Notes: generated from the letters alone by a model not told the origin. A stretch of 64,000 nucleotides of DNA from Oasisia sp. SBJ-2009 (GCA_964017155.1 OZ024854.1:70078754-70142753), one strand, 5' to 3'; counted from the first letter of the stretch, positions 37,601 to 51,542 are shown. Numbers and translations are program-made.

Positions 37601-38333
37601 TTTACCCAGCGGTCGGCACGGAATTATGTTGAAAAGAATGTAAACAGACATTTACGCTTCCACTACTGATCCCCCGTAGACGGATCGGACTTTGTCGTTT
37701 TCCTCGATTTGTTTCCAAAAGTTGGCAAGACGACGCGCACGGTCAGTTGGTTTCGTCGAGAGATTCGTAGTTACACCCCTTGCATGGCACACGCCCGAGA
37801 AGACCGACCGGCGCGTCGAACTTGGCCGTTTCTCTCGAATCTCAAAACTGATCCCCCGTAGACGGATCGGACTGTGTCGTTTTGCTCGATTTGTGCAACT
37901 ATCACCCTGTTACGGTCGCCAAATGCCTCGTCACCTCATCTAGTTAGTGGTTCATCATTATTACTCCCGCCGTTTACCCAGCGATCGGCACGGAATTATG
38001 TTGAAAAGAATGTAAACAGACATTTACGCTTCCCCAAGTGATCCCCCGTAGACGGATCGGACTTTGTCGTTTTCCTCGATTTGTTTCCAAAACTTGGCAA
38101 GAGGACGCGCACGGTCAGTTAGTTTCGTCGAGAGAGTCATAGTTACACTCCGTGCGTGGAATACGCCCGAGAAGACCGACCGGCGCGTCGAACTTGGCCG
38201 TTTCTCTCGATTCTCAAAACTGATCCCCCGTAGACGGATGGGACTTTGTCGTTTTGCTCGATTTGTACAACTATCACCCTGTTACGGTCGCCAAATGCCT
38301 CGTCACCTCATCTAGTTAGTGGTTCATCATTAT
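34632..38333 (+). repeat. 10-monomer higher-order repeat, 3702 bp
   Basis: Order A, B, C, A2, D, E, L, E, J, C', starting at 34632, 35001, 35373, 35745, 36114, 36483, 36852, 37221, 37590 and 37962. L has an A front, 'gaatctc' and a D tail. This is the first copy of the order that recurs to 52.8 kb. New marks appear here: 'cccgctgtttac' with 'gacacgggaatatg' in the A2 head, and a NotI site in the second E. A private 'gtatacgg' occurs near 37308. Confidence 0.92.
37240..37247. other. NotI site marking the L-E junction of the higher-order repeat
   Basis: GCGGCCGC arises from a T-to-C change in 'gcggtcgccac' at the head of the E that follows L. The same site returns at 40204, 43168, 47980, 51682, 57613 and 62059, each once per higher-order unit. 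It is absent before 37 kb. Spacings are 2964, 2964, 4812, 3702, 5931 and 4446 bp, equal to the unit lengths. Confidence 0.95.
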
Positions 38334-41297
38334 TACTCCCGCCGTTTACCCAGCGATCGGCACGGGATTATGTTGAAAAGAATGTAAACAGACATTTACG
38401 CTTCACCAACTGATCCCCCGTAGACGGATCGGACTTTGTCGTTTTCCTCGATTTGTTTCCAAAAGTTGGCAAGACGACGCGCACGGTCAGTTGGTTTCGT
38501 CGAGAGAGTCGTAGTTACACCCCTTGCGTGGCACACGCCCGAGAAGACCGACCGGCGCGTCGAACTTGGCCGTTTCTCTCGATTCTCAAAACTGATCCCC
38601 CGTAGACGAATCGGACTTTGTCGTTTTCCTCGATTTGTGCAACTATCACCCTGTTAAGGTCGCCAATCGCCTCGTCACCTCATCTAGTTAGTGGTTCATT
38701 ATTACTCCCGCCGTTTACCCAGCGGTCGGCACGGAATTATGTTGAAAAGAATGTAAACATACATTTACGCTTCCACTACTGATCCCCCGTAGACGGATCG
38801 GACTTTGTCGTTTTCCTCGATTTGTTTCCAAAACTTGGCAAGACGATGCGCACGGTCAGTTGGTTTCGTCGAGAGATTCGTAGTTACACCCCTTGCATGG
38901 CACACGCCCGAGAAGACCGACAGGCGCGTCGAACTTGGCCGTTTCTCTCGAATCTCAAAACTGATCCCCCGTAGACGGATCGGACTGTGTCGTTTTGCTC
39001 GATTTGTGCAACTATCACCCTGTTACGGTCGCCAAATGCCTCGTCACCTCATCTAGTTAGTGGTTCATCATTATTACTCCCGCCGTTTACCCAGCGATCG
39101 GCACGGAATTATGTTGAAAAGAATGTAAACAGACATTTACGCTTCCCCAAGTGATCCCCCGTAGACGGATCGGACTTTGTCGTTTTCCTCGATTTGTTTC
39201 CAAAACTTGGCAAGAGGACGAGCACGGTCAGTTAGTTTCGTCGAGAGAGTCATAGTTACACTCCGTGCGTGGAATACGCCCGAGAAGACCGACCGGCGCG
39301 TCGAACTTGGCCGTTTCTCTCGATTCTCAAAACTGATCCCCCGTAGACGGATCGGACTTTGTCGTTTTGCTCGATTTGTACAACTATCACCCTGTTACGG
39401 TCGCCAAATGCCTCGTCACCTCATCTAGTTAGTGATTCATCATTATTACTCCCGCTGTTTACCCAGCGATCGACACGGGAATATGTTGAAAAGAATGTAA
39501 ACAGATATTTACGCTTCCCTAACTGATCCCCCGTACACGGATCGGACTTTGTCGTTTTCCTCGATTTGTTTCCAAAAGTTGGCAAGACGACGCGCACGGT
39601 CAGTTGGTTTCGTCGAGAGAGCCGTAGTTACACCCCTTGCGTGGCACACGCCCGAGAAGACCGACCGGCGCGTCGAACTTGGCCGTTTCTCTCGATTCTC
39701 AAAACTGATCCCCCGTAGACGGATCGGACTTTGTCGTTTTCCTCGATTTGTGCAACTATCACCCTGTTAAGGTCGCCAAATGCCTCGTCACCTCATCTAG
39801 TTAGTGGTTCATTATTACTCCCGCCGTTTACCCAGCGGTCGGCACGGAATTATGTTGAAAAGAATGTAAACAGACATTTACGCTTCCACTACTGATCCCC
39901 CGTAGACGGATCGGACTTTGTCGTTTTCCTCGATTTGTTTCCAAAAGTTGGCAAGACGACGCGCACGGTCAGTTGGTTTCGTCGAGAGAGTCGTAGTTAC
40001 ACCCCTTGCATGGCACACGCCCGAGAAGACCGACCGGCGCGTCGAACTTGGCCGTTTCTCTCGAATCTCAAAACTGATCCCCCGTAGACGGATCGGACTT
40101 TGTCGTTTTGCTCTATTTGTGCAACTATCACCCTGTTAAGGTCGCCAAATGCCTTGACACCTCATCTAGTTAGTGGTTCATTATTACTCCCGCCGTTTAC
40201 CCAGCGGCCGCCACGGAATTTTGTTGAAAAGAATGTAAACATACATTTACGCTTCCCCAACTGATCCCCCGTAGACGGATCGGACTTTGTCGTTTTCCTC
40301 GATTTGTTTCCAAAACTTGGGAAGACGATGCGCACGGTCAGTTGGTTTCGTCGAGAGAGTCGTAGTTACACCCTTTGCATGGCACACGCCCGAGAAGACC
40401 GACCGTCGCGTCGAACTTGGCCGTTTCTCTCGATTCTCAAAACTGATCCCCCGTAGACGGATCGGACTTTGTCGTTTTCCTCGATTTGTGCAACTATCAC
40501 CCTGTTAAGGTCGCCAAATGCCTCGTCACCTCATCTAGTTAGTGGTTCATTATTACTCCCGCCGTTTACCCAGCGGTCGGCACGGAATTATGTTGAAAAG
40601 AATGTAAACAGACATTTACGCTTCCACTACTGATCCCCCGTAGACGGATCGGACTTTGTCGTTTTCCTCGATTTGTTTCCAAAAGTTGGCAAGACGACGC
40701 GCACGGTCAGTTGGTTTCGTCGAGAGATTCGTAGTTACACCCCTTGCATGGCACACGCCCGAGAAGACCGACCGGCGCGTCGAACTTGGCCGTTTCTCTC
40801 GAATCTCAAAACTGATCCCCCGTAGACGGATCGGACTGTGTCGTTTTGCTCGATTTGTGCAACTATCACCCTGTTACGGTCGCCAAATGCCTCGTCACCT
40901 CATCTAGTTAGTGGTTCATCATTATTACTCCCGCCGTTTACCCAGCGATCGGCACGGAATTATGTTGAAAAGAATGTAAACAGACATTTACGCTTCCCCA
41001 AGTGATCCCCCGTAGACGGATCGGACTTTGTCGTTTTCCTCGATTTGTTTCCAAAACTTGGCAAGAGGACGCGCACGGTCAGTTAGTTTCGTCGAGAGAG
41101 TCATAGTTACACTCCGTGCGTGGAATACGCCCGAGAAGACCGACCGGCGCGTCGAACTTGGCCGTTTCTCTCGATTCTCAAAACTGATCCCCCGTAGACG
41201 GATCGGACTTTGTCGTTTTGCTCGATTTGTACAACTATCACCCTGTTACGGTCGCCAAATGCCTCGTCACCTCATCTAGTTAGTGGTTCATCATTAT
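38334..41297 (+). repeat. 8-monomer higher-order repeat, 2964 bp
   Basis: Order A, B, C, A2, L, E, J, C, starting at 38334, 38703, 39075, 39447, 39816, 40185, 40554 and 40926. It is the 10-monomer unit lacking D and E (738 bp). The A2 monomer has 'gacggatcgg' and 'ccaaatgcctc' in its tail, unlike other A2 copies, so the joint lies inside A2. The A2 head has 'cagatatttac', shared with 41670, 42042 and 46854. 'ttgggaagac' near 40318 is private. Confidence 0.9.
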
Positions 41298-41669
41298 TAC
41301 TCCCGCCGTTTACCCAGCGATCGGCACGGGATTATGTTGAAAAGAATGTAAACAGACATTTACGCTTCACCAACTGATCCCCCGTAGACGGATCGGACTT
41401 TGTCGTTTTCCTCGATTTGTTTCCAAAAGTTGGCAAGACGACGCGCACGGTCAGTTGGTTTCGTCGAGAGAGTCGTAGTTACACCCCTTGCGTGGCACAC
41501 GCCCGAGAAGACCGACCGGCGCGTCGAACTTGGCCGTTTCTCTCGATTCTCGAAACTGATCCCCCGTAGACGGATCGGACTTTGTCGTTTTGCTCGATTT
41601 GTACAACTATCACCCTGTTACGGTCGCCAAATGCCTCGTCACCTCATCTAGTTAGTGGTTCATCATTAT
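41298..41669 (+). repeat. Mosaic monomer, A front with C tail
   Basis: The front has 'gttggcaag' and 'ccttgcgtggcac'. The tail has 'gctcgatttgtacaac' and 'gttacgg', as in C. The 'ctcgaaactg' mark is shared with the A at 44262, so the front came from that A lineage. It equals loss of B by in-phase exchange. Confidence 0.85.
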
Positions 41670-42041
41670 TACTCCCGCTGTTTACCCAGCGATCGACACG
41701 GGAATATGTTGAAAAGAATGTAAACAGATATTTACGCTTCCCTAACTGATCCCCCGTACACGGATCGGACTTTGTCGTTTTCCTCGATTTGTTTCCAAAA
41801 CTTGGCAAGAGGACGAGCACGGTCAGTTAGTTTCGTCGAGAGAGTCATAGTTACACTCCGTGCGTGGAATACGCCCGAGAAGACCGACCGGCGCGTCGAA
41901 CTTGGCCGTTTCTCTCGATTCTCAAAACTGATCCCCCGTAGACGGATCGGACTTTGTCGTTTTGCTCGATTTGTACAACTATCACCCTGTTACGGTCGCC
42001 AAATGCCTCGTCACCTCATCTAGTTAGTGGTTCATCATTAT
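41670..42041 (+). repeat. Mosaic monomer, A2 head with C body
   Basis: The head reads 'cccgctgtttac', 'cagatatttac' and 'gtacacgg', as before A2. The body is C ('ggcaagagga', 'cagttagttt', 'gtacaac'). It is followed by another A2 head, giving a 372-bp tandem doubling around the C to A2 joint. Confidence 0.85.
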
Positions 42042-45000
42042 TACTCCCGCTGTTTACCCAGCGATCGACACGGGAATATGTTGAAAAGAATGTAAACAGA
42101 TATTTACGCTTCCCTAACTGATCCCCCGTACACGGATCGGACTTTGTCGTTTTCCTCGATTTGTTTCCAAAAGTTGGCAAGACGACGCGCACGGTCAGTT
42201 GGTTTCGTCGAGAGAGCCGTAGTTACACCCCTTGCGTGGCACACGCCCGAGAAGACCGACCGGCGCGTCGAACTTGGCCGTTTCTCTCGATTCTCAAAAC
42301 TGATCCCCCGTAGACGAATCGGACTTTGTCGTTTTCCTCGATTTGTGCAACTATCACCCTGTTAAGGTCGCCAAATGCCTTGACACCTCATCTAGTTAGT
42401 GGTTCATTATTACTCCCGCCGTTTACCCAGCGGTCGCCACGGAATTTTGTTGAAAAGAATGTAAACAGACATTTACGCTTCCCCAACTGATCCCCCGTAG
42501 ACGGATCGGACTTTGTCGTTTTCCTCGATTTGTTTCCAAAACTTGGCAAGACGATGCGCACGGTCAGTTGGTTTCGTCGAGAGAGTCGTAGTTACACCCT
42601 TTGCATGGCACACGCCCGAGAAGACCGACCGTCGCGTCGAACTTGGCCGTTTCTCTCGATTCTCAAAACTGATCCCCCGTAGACGGATCGGACTTTGTCG
42701 TTTTCCTCGATTTGTGCAACTATCACCCTGTTAAGGTCGCCAAATGCCTCGTCACCTCATCTAGTTAGTGGTTCATTATTACTCCCGCCGTTTACCCAGC
42801 GGTCGGCACGGAATTATGTTGAAAAGAATGTAAACAGACATTTACGCTTCCACTACTGATCCCCCGTAGACGGATCGGACTTTGTCGTTTTCCTCGATTT
42901 GTTTCCAAAAGTTGGCAAGACGACGCGCACGGTCAGTTGGTTTCGTCGAGAGAGTCGTAGTTACACCCCTTGCATGGCACACGCCCGAGAAGACCGACCG
43001 GCGCGTCGAACTTGGCCGTTTCTCTCGAATCTCAAAACTGATCCCCCGTAGACGGATCGGACTTTGTCGTTTTGCTCTATTTGTGCAACTATCACCCTGT
43101 TAAGGTCGCCAAATGCCTTGACACCTCATCTAGTTAGTGGTTCATTATTACTCCCGCCGTTTACCCAGCGGCCGCCACGGAATTTTGTTGAAAAGAATGT
43201 AAACATACATTTACGCTTCCCCAACTGATCCCCCGTAGACGGATCGGACTTTGTCGTTTTCCTCGATTTGTTTCCAAAACTTGGCAAGACGATGCGCACG
43301 GTCAGTTGGTTTCGTCGAGAGAGTCGTAGTTACACCCTTTGCATGGCACACGCCCGAGAAGACCGACCGTCGCGTCGAACTTGGCCGTTTCTCTCGATTC
43401 TCAAAACTGATCCCCCGTAGACGGATCGGACTTTGTCGTTTTCCTCGATTTGTGCAACTATCACCCTGTTAAGGTCGCCAAATGCCTCGTCACCTCATCT
43501 AGTTAGTGGTTCATTATTACTCCCGCCGTTTACCCAGCGGTCGGCACGGAATTATGTTGAAAAGAATGTAAACAGACATTTACGCTTCCACTACTGATCC
43601 CCCGTAGACGGATCGGACTTTGTCGTTTTCCTCGATTTGTTTCCAAAAGTTGGCAAGACGACGCGCACGGTCAGTTGGTTTCGTCGAGAGATTCGTAGTT
43701 ACACCCCTTGCATGGCACACGCCCGAGAAGACCGACCGGCGCGTCGAACTTGGCCGTTTCTCTCGAATCTCAAAACTGATCCCCCGTAGACGGATCGGAC
43801 TGTGTCGTTTTGCTCGATTTGTGCAACTATCACCCTGTTACGGTCGCCAAATGCCTCGTCACCTCATCTAGTTAGTGGTTCATCATTATTACTCCCGCCG
43901 TTTACCCAGCGATCGGCACGGAATTATGTTGAAAAGAATGTAAACAGACATTTACGCTTCCCCAAGTGATCCCCCGTAGACGGATCGGACTTTGTCGTTT
44001 TCCTCGATTTGTTTCCAAAACTTGGCAAGAGGACGCGCACGGTCAGTTAGTTTCGTCGAGAGAGTCATAGTTACACTCCGTGCGTGGAATACGCCCGAGA
44101 AGACCGACCGGCGCGTCGAACTTGGCCGTTTCTCTCGATTCTCAAAACTGATCCCCCGTAGACGGATCGGACTTTGTCGTTTTGCTCGATTTGTACAACT
44201 ATCACCCTGTTACGGTCGCCAAATGCCTCGTCACCTCATCTAGTTAGTGGTTCATCATTATTACTCCCGCCGTTTACCCAGCGATCGGCACGGGATTATG
44301 TTGAAAAGAATGTAAACAGACATTTACGCTTCACCAACTGATCCCCCGTAGACGGATCGGACTTTGTCGTTTTCCTCGATTTGTTTCCAAAAGTTGGCAA
44401 GACGACGCGCACGGTCAGTTGGTTTCGTCGAGAGAGTCGTAGTTACACCCCTTGCGTGGCACACGCCCGAGAAGACCGACCGGCGCGTCGAACTTGGCCG
44501 TTTCTCTCGATTCTCGAAACTGATCCCCCGTAGACGAATCGGACTTTGTCGTTTTCCTCGATTTGTGCAACTATCACCCTGTTAAGGTCGCCAATCCCCT
44601 CGTCACCTCATCTAGTTAGTGGTTCATTATTACTCCCGCCGTTTACCCAGCGGTCGGCACGGAATTATGTTGAAAAGAATGTAAACATACATTTACGCTT
44701 CCACTACTGATCCCCCGTAGACGGATCGGACTTTGTCGTTTTCCTCGATTTGTTTCCAAAACTTGGCAAGACGATGCGCACGGTCAGTTGGTTTCGTCGA
44801 GAGATTCGTAGTTACACCCCTTGCATGGCACACGCCCGAGAAGACCGACAGGCGCGTCGAACTTGGCCGTTTCTCTCGAATCTCAAAACTGATCCCCCGT
44901 AGACGGATCGGACTGTGTCGTTTTGCTCGATTTGTGCAACTATCACCCTGTTACGGTCGCCAAATGCCTCGTCACCTCATCTAGTTAGTGGTTCATCATT

Positions 45001-46684
45001 ATTACTCCCGCCGTTTACCCAGCGATCGGCACGGAATTATGTTGAAAAGAATGTAAACAGACATTTACGCTTCCCCAAGTGATCCCCCGTAGACGGATCG
45101 GACTTTGTCGTTTTCCTCGATTTGTTTCCAAAACTTGGCAAGAGGACGAGCACGGTCAGTTAGTTTCGTCGAGAGAGTCATAGTTACACTCCGTGCGTGG
45201 AATACGCCCGAGAAGACCGACCGGCGCGTCGAACTTGGCCGTTTCTCTCGATTCTCAAAACTGATCCCCCGTAGACGGATCGGACTTTGTCGTTTTGCTC
45301 GATTTGTACAACTATCACCCTGTTACGGTCGCCAAATGCCTCGTCACCTCATCTAGTTAGTGGTTCATCATTATTACTCCCGCTGTTTACCCAGCGATCG
45401 ACACGGGAATATGTTGAAAAGAATGTAAACAGACATTTACGCTTCCCTAACTGATCCCCCGTACACGGATCGGACTTTGTCGTTTTCCTCGATTTGTTTC
45501 CAAAAGTTGGCAAGACGACGCGCACGGTCAGTTGGTTTCGTCGAGAGAGCCGTAGTTACACCCCTTGCGTGGCACACGCCCGAGAAGACCGACCGGCGCG
45601 TCGAACTTGGCCGTTTCTCTCGATTCTCAAAACTGATCCCCCGTAGACGAATCGGACTTTGTCGTTTTCCTCGATTTGTGCAACTATCACCCTGTTAAGG
45701 TCGCCAATCGCCTCGTCACCTCATCTAGTTAGTGGTTCATTATTACTCCCGCCGTTTACCCAGCGGTCGGCACGGAATTCTGTTGAAAAGAATGTAAACA
45801 GACATTTACGCTTCCACTACTGATCCCCCGTAGACGGATCGGACTTTGTCGTTTTCCTCGATTTGTTTCCAAAACTTGGCAAGACGACGCGCACGGTCAG
45901 TTGGTTTCGTCGAGAGAGTCGTAGTTACACTCCGTGCGTGGAATACGCCCGAGAAGACCGACCGGCGCGTCGAATTTGGGCGTTTCTTTCGATTCTCAAA
46001 ACTGATCCCCCGTAGACGGATCGGACTTTGTCGTTTTGCTCTATTTGTGCAACTATCACCCTGTTAAGGTCGCCAAATGCCTTGACACCTCATCTAGTTA
46101 GTGGTTCATTATTACTCCCGCCGTTTACCCAGCGGTCGCCACGGAATTTTGTTGAAAAGAATGTAAACAGACATTTACGCTTCCCCAACTGATCCCCCGT
46201 AGACGGATCGGACTTTGTCGTTTTCCTCGATTTGTTTCCAAAACTTGGCAAGACGATGCGCACGGTCAGTTGGTTTCGTCGAGAGAGTCGTAGTTACACC
46301 CTTTGCATGGCACACGCCCGAGAAGACCGACCGTCGCGTCGAACTTGGCCGTTTCTCTCGATTCTCAAAACTGATCCCCCGTAGACGGATCGGACTTTGT
46401 CGTTTTCCTCGATTTGTGCAACTATCACCCTGTTAAGGTCGCCAAATGCCTCGTCACCTCATCTAGTTAGTGGTTCATTATTACTCCCGCCGTTTACCCA
46501 GCGGTCGGCACGGAATTATGTTGAAAAGAATGTAAACAGACATTTACGCTTCACCAACTGATCCCCCGTAGACGGATCGGACTTTGTCGTTTTCCTCGAT
46601 TTGTTTCCAAAAGTTGGCAAGACGACGCGCACGGTCAGTTGGTTTCGTCGAGAGAGTCGTAGTTACACCCCTTGCATGGCACAC
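41873..46684 (+). repeat. 4812-bp tandem duplication (13 monomers), copy 1
   Basis: From about 41873 the sequence matches 46685 onward at a fixed offset of 4812. Shared rare marks include 'cagatatttac', 'gaccgacagg' in B, 'ctcgaaactg' in A, 'ccaatcccctc' and the NotI site. The left limit lies inside the A2/C mosaic. I saw no mismatch in the places compared, but did not align every base. Confidence 0.85.
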
Positions 46685-49073
46685 GCCCGAGAAGACCGAC
46701 CGGCGCGTCGAACTTGGCCGTTTCTCTCGATTCTCAAAACTGATCCCCCGTAGACGGATCGGACTTTGTCGTTTTGCTCGATTTGTACAACTATCACCCT
46801 GTTACGGTCGCCAAATGCCTCGTCACCTCATCTAGTTAGTGGTTCATCATTATTACTCCCGCTGTTTACCCAGCGATCGACACGGGAATATGTTGAAAAG
46901 AATGTAAACAGATATTTACGCTTCCCTAACTGATCCCCCGTACACGGATCGGACTTTGTCGTTTTCCTCGATTTGTTTCCAAAAGTTGGCAAGACGACGC
47001 GCACGGTCAGTTGGTTTCGTCGAGAGAGCCGTAGTTACACCCCTTGCGTGGCACACGCCCGAGAAGACCGACCGGCGCGTCGAACTTGGCCGTTTCTCTC
47101 GATTCTCAAAACTGATCCCCCGTAGACGAATCGGACTTTGTCGTTTTCCTCGATTTGTGCAACTATCACCCTGTTAAGGTCGCCAAATGCCTTGACACCT
47201 CATCTAGTTAGTGGTTCATTATTACTCCCGCCGTTTACCCAGCGGTCGCCACGGAATTTTGTTGAAAAGAATGTAAACAGACATTTACGCTTCCCCAACT
47301 GATCCCCCGTAGACGGATCGGACTTTGTCGTTTTCCTCGATTTGTTTCCAAAACTTGGCAAGACGATGCGCACGGTCAGTTGGTTTCGTCGAGAGAGTCG
47401 TAGTTACACCCTTTGCATGGCACACGCCCGAGAAGACCGACCGTCGCGTCGAACTTGGCCGTTTCTCTCGATTCTCAAAACTGATCCCCCGTAGACGGAT
47501 CGGACTTTGTCGTTTTCCTCGATTTGTGCAACTATCACCCTGTTAAGGTCGCCAAATGCCTCGTCACCTCATCTAGTTAGTGGTTCATTATTACTCCCGC
47601 CGTTTACCCAGCGGTCGGCACGGAATTATGTTGAAAAGAATGTAAACAGACATTTACGCTTCCACTACTGATCCCCCGTAGACGGATCGGACTTTGTCGT
47701 TTTCCTCGATTTGTTTCCAAAAGTTGGCAAGACGACGCGCACGGTCAGTTGGTTTCGTCGAGAGAGTCGTAGTTACACCCCTTGCATGGCACACGCCCGA
47801 GAAGACCGACCGGCGCGTCGAACTTGGCCGTTTCTCTCGAATCTCAAAACTGATCCCCCGTAGACGGATCGGACTTTGTCGTTTTGCTCTATTTGTGCAA
47901 CTATCACCCTGTTAAGGTCGCCAAATGCCTTGACACCTCATCTAGTTAGTGGTTCATTATTACTCCCGCCGTTTACCCAGCGGCCGCCACGGAATTTTGT
48001 TGAAAAGAATGTAAACATACATTTACGCTTCCCCAACTGATCCCCCGTAGACGGATCGGACTTTGTCGTTTTCCTCGATTTGTTTCCAAAACTTGGCAAG
48101 ACGATGCGCACGGTCAGTTGGTTTCGTCGAGAGAGTCGTAGTTACACCCTTTGCATGGCACACGCCCGAGAAGACCGACCGTCGCGTCGAACTTGGCCGT
48201 TTCTCTCGATTCTCAAAACTGATCCCCCGTAGACGGATCGGACTTTGTCGTTTTCCTCGATTTGTGCAACTATCACCCTGTTAAGGTCGCCAAATGCCTC
48301 GTCACCTCATCTAGTTAGTGGTTCATTATTACTCCCGCCGTTTACCCAGCGGTCGGCACGGAATTATGTTGAAAAGAATGTAAACAGACATTTACGCTTC
48401 CACTACTGATCCCCCGTAGACGGATCGGACTTTGTCGTTTTCCTCGATTTGTTTCCAAAAGTTGGCAAGACGACGCGCACGGTCAGTTGGTTTCGTCGAG
48501 AGATTCGTAGTTACACCCCTTGCATGGCACACGCCCGAGAAGACCGACCGGCGCGTCGAACTTGGCCGTTTCTCTCGAATCTCAAAACTGATCCCCCGTA
48601 GACGGATCGGACTGTGTCGTTTTGCTCGATTTGTGCAACTATCACCCTGTTACGGTCGCCAAATGCCTCGTCACCTCATCTAGTTAGTGGTTCATCATTA
48701 TTACTCCCGCCGTTTACCCAGCGATCGGCACGGAATTATGTTGAAAAGAATGTAAACAGACATTTACGCTTCCCCAAGTGATCCCCCGTAGACGGATCGG
48801 ACTTTGTCGTTTTCCTCGATTTGTTTCCAAAACTTGGCAAGAGGACGCGCACGGTCAGTTAGTTTCGTCGAGAGAGTCATAGTTACACTCCGTGCGTGGA
48901 ATACGCCCGAGAAGACCGACCGGCGCGTCGAACTTGGCCGTTTCTCTCGATTCTCAAAACTGATCCCCCGTAGACGGATCGGACTTTGTCGTTTTGCTCG
49001 ATTTGTACAACTATCACCCTGTTACGGTCGCCAAATGCCTCGTCACCTCATCTAGTTAGTGGTTCATCATTAT
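44262..49073 (+). repeat. 13-monomer higher-order repeat, 4812 bp
   Basis: Order A, B, C, A2, D, E, L/C mosaic, A2, E, L, E, J, C, starting at 44262, 44631, 45003, 45375, 45744, 46113, 46482, 46854, 47223, 47592, 47961, 48330 and 48702. It is the 10-monomer order with three extra monomers inserted after E through the mosaic at 46482. Confidence 0.9.
46482..46853 (+). repeat. Mosaic monomer, L front with C tail
   Basis: The head 'cttcaccaactg' and front match the L at 51294. It changes to the C-like form by 'gattctc' and ends with 'gtacaac' and 'gttacgg', then an A2 head follows. This is the junction of the 4812-bp duplication. Confidence 0.85.
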
Positions 49074-51542
49074 TACTCCCGCCGTTTACCCAGCGATCGG
49101 CACGGGATTATGTTGAAAAGAATGTAAACAGACATTTACGCTTCACCAACTGATCCCCCGTAGACGGATCGGACTTTGTCGTTTTCCTCGATTTGTTTCC
49201 AAAAGTTGGCAAGACGACGCGCACGGTCAGTTGGTTTCGTCGAGAGAGTCGTAGTTACACCCCTTGCGTGGCACACGCCCGAGAAGACCGACCGGCGCGT
49301 CGAACTTGGCCGTTTCTCTCGATTCTCGAAACTGATCCCCCGTAGACGAATCGGACTTTGTCGTTTTCCTCGATTTGTGCAACTATCACCCTGTTAAGGT
49401 CGCCAATCCCCTCGTCACCTCATCTAGTTAGTGGTTCATTATTACTCCCGCCGTTTACCCAGCGGTCGGCACGGAATTATGTTGAAAAGAATGTAAACAT
49501 ACATTTACGCTTCCACTACTGATCCCCCGTAGACGGATCGGACTTTGTCGTTTTCCTCGATTTGTTTCCAAAACTTGGCAAGACGATGCGCACGGTCAGT
49601 TGGTTTCGTCGAGAGATTCGTAGTTACACCCCTTGCATGGCACACGCCCGAGAAGACCGACAGGCGCGTCGAACTTGGCCGTTTCTCTCGAATCTCAAAA
49701 CTGATCCCCCGTAGACGGATCGGACTGTGTCGTTTTGCTCGATTTGTGCAACTATCACCCTGTTACGGTCGCCAAATGCCTCGTCACCTCATCTAGTTAG
49801 TGGTTCATCATTATTACTCCCGCCGTTTACCCAGCGATCGGCACGGAATTATGTTGAAAAGAATGTAAACAGACATTTACGCTTCCCCAAGTGATCCCCC
49901 GTAGACGGATCGGACTTTGTCGTTTTCCTCGATTTGTTTCCAAAACTTGGCAAGAGGACGAGCACGGTCAGTTAGTTTCGTCGAGAGAGTCATAGTTACA
50001 CTCCGTGCGTGGAATACGCCCGAGAAGACCGACCGGCGCGTCGAACTTGGCCGTTTCTCTCGATTCTCAAAACTGATCCCCCGTAGACGGATCGGACTTT
50101 GTCGTTTTGCTCGATTTGTACAACTATCACCCTGTTACGGTCGCCAAATGCCTCGTCACCTCATCTAGTTAGTGGTTCATCATTATTACTCCCGCTGTTT
50201 ACCCAGCGATCGACACGGGAATATGTTGAAAAGAATGTAAACAGACATTTACGCTTCCCTAACTGATCCCCCGTACACGGATCGGACTTTGTCGTTTTCC
50301 TCGATTTGTTTCCAAAAGTTGGCAAGACGACGCGCACGGTCAGTTGGTTTCGTCGAGAGAGCCGTAGTTACACCCCTTGCGTGGCACACGCCCGAGAAGA
50401 CCGACCGGCGCGTCGAACTTGGCCGTTTCTCTCGATTCTCAAAACTGATCCCCCGTAGACGAATCGGACTTTGTCGTTTTCCTCGATTTGTGCAACTATC
50501 ACCCTGTTAAGGTCGCCAATCGCCTCGTCACCTCATCTAGTTAGTGGTTCATTATTACTCCCGCCGTTTACCCAGCGGTCGGCACGGAATTCTGTTGAAA
50601 AGAATGTAAACAGACATTTACGCTTCCACTACTGATCCCCCGTAGACGGATCGGACTTTGTCGTTTTCCTCGATTTGTTTCCAAAACTTGGCAAGACGAC
50701 GCGCACGGTCAGTTGGTTTCGTCGAGAGAGTCGTAGTTACACTCCGTGCGTGGAATACGCCCGAGAAGACCGACCGGCGCGTCGAATTTGGGCGTTTCTT
50801 TCGATTCTCAAAACTGATCCCCCGTAGACGGATCGGACTTTGTCGTTTTGCTCTATTTGTGCAACTATCACCCTGTTAAGGTCGCCAAATGCCTTGACAC
50901 CTCATCTAGTTAGTGGTTCATTATTACTCCCGCCGTTTACCCAGCGGTCGCCACGGAATTTTGTTGAAAAGAATGTAAACAGACATTTACGCTTCCCCAA
51001 CTGATCCCCCGTAGACGGATCGGACTTTGTCGTTTTCCTCGATTTGTTTCCAAAACTTGGCAAGACGATGCGCACGGTCAGTTGGTTTCGTCGAGAGAGT
51101 CGTAGTTACACCCTTTGCATGGCACACGCCCGAGAAGACCGACCGTCGCGTCGAACTTGGCCGTTTCTCTCGATTCTCAAAACTGATCCCCCGTAGACGG
51201 ATCGGACTTTGTCGTTTTCCTCGATTTGTGCAACTATCACCCTGTTAAGGTCGCCAAATGCCTCGTCACCTCATCTAGTTAGTGGTTCATTATTACTCCC
51301 GCCGTTTACCCAGCGGTCGGCACGGAATTATGTTGAAAAGAATGTAAACAGACATTTACGCTTCACCAACTGATCCCCCGTAGACGGATCGGACTTTGTC
51401 GTTTTCCTCGATTTGTTTCCAAAAGTTGGCAAGACGACGCGCACGGTCAGTTGGTTTCGTCGAGAGAGTCGTAGTTACACCCCTTGCATGGCACACGCCC
51501 GAGAAGACCGACCGGCGCGTCGAACTTGGCCGTTTCTCTCGA
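46685..51542 (+). repeat. 4812-bp tandem duplication (13 monomers), copy 2
   Basis: Partner of the segment starting at about 41873. Identity ends near 51542, where this copy has 'gaatctc' (L) and the other 'gattctc'. Confidence 0.85.

Larger units (their letters stand above)
41298..44261 (+). repeat. 8-monomer higher-order repeat variant, 2964 bp
   Basis: Order A/C mosaic, A2/C mosaic, A2, E, L, E, J, C, starting at 41298, 41670, 42042, 42411, 42780, 43149, 43518 and 43890. B and D are missing and the C-tail/A2-head segment is doubled. It has the same length as its left neighbour but a different make-up, so equal length hides separate events. Confidence 0.88.

Noticed and set aside
38334..44261. 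The two 2964-bp units as simple tandem copies of each other
   Set aside because: They have equal length but different content: the first lacks D and E; the second lacks B and D and has an extra C/A2 mosaic. Only the L-E-J-C part matches at an offset of 2964.
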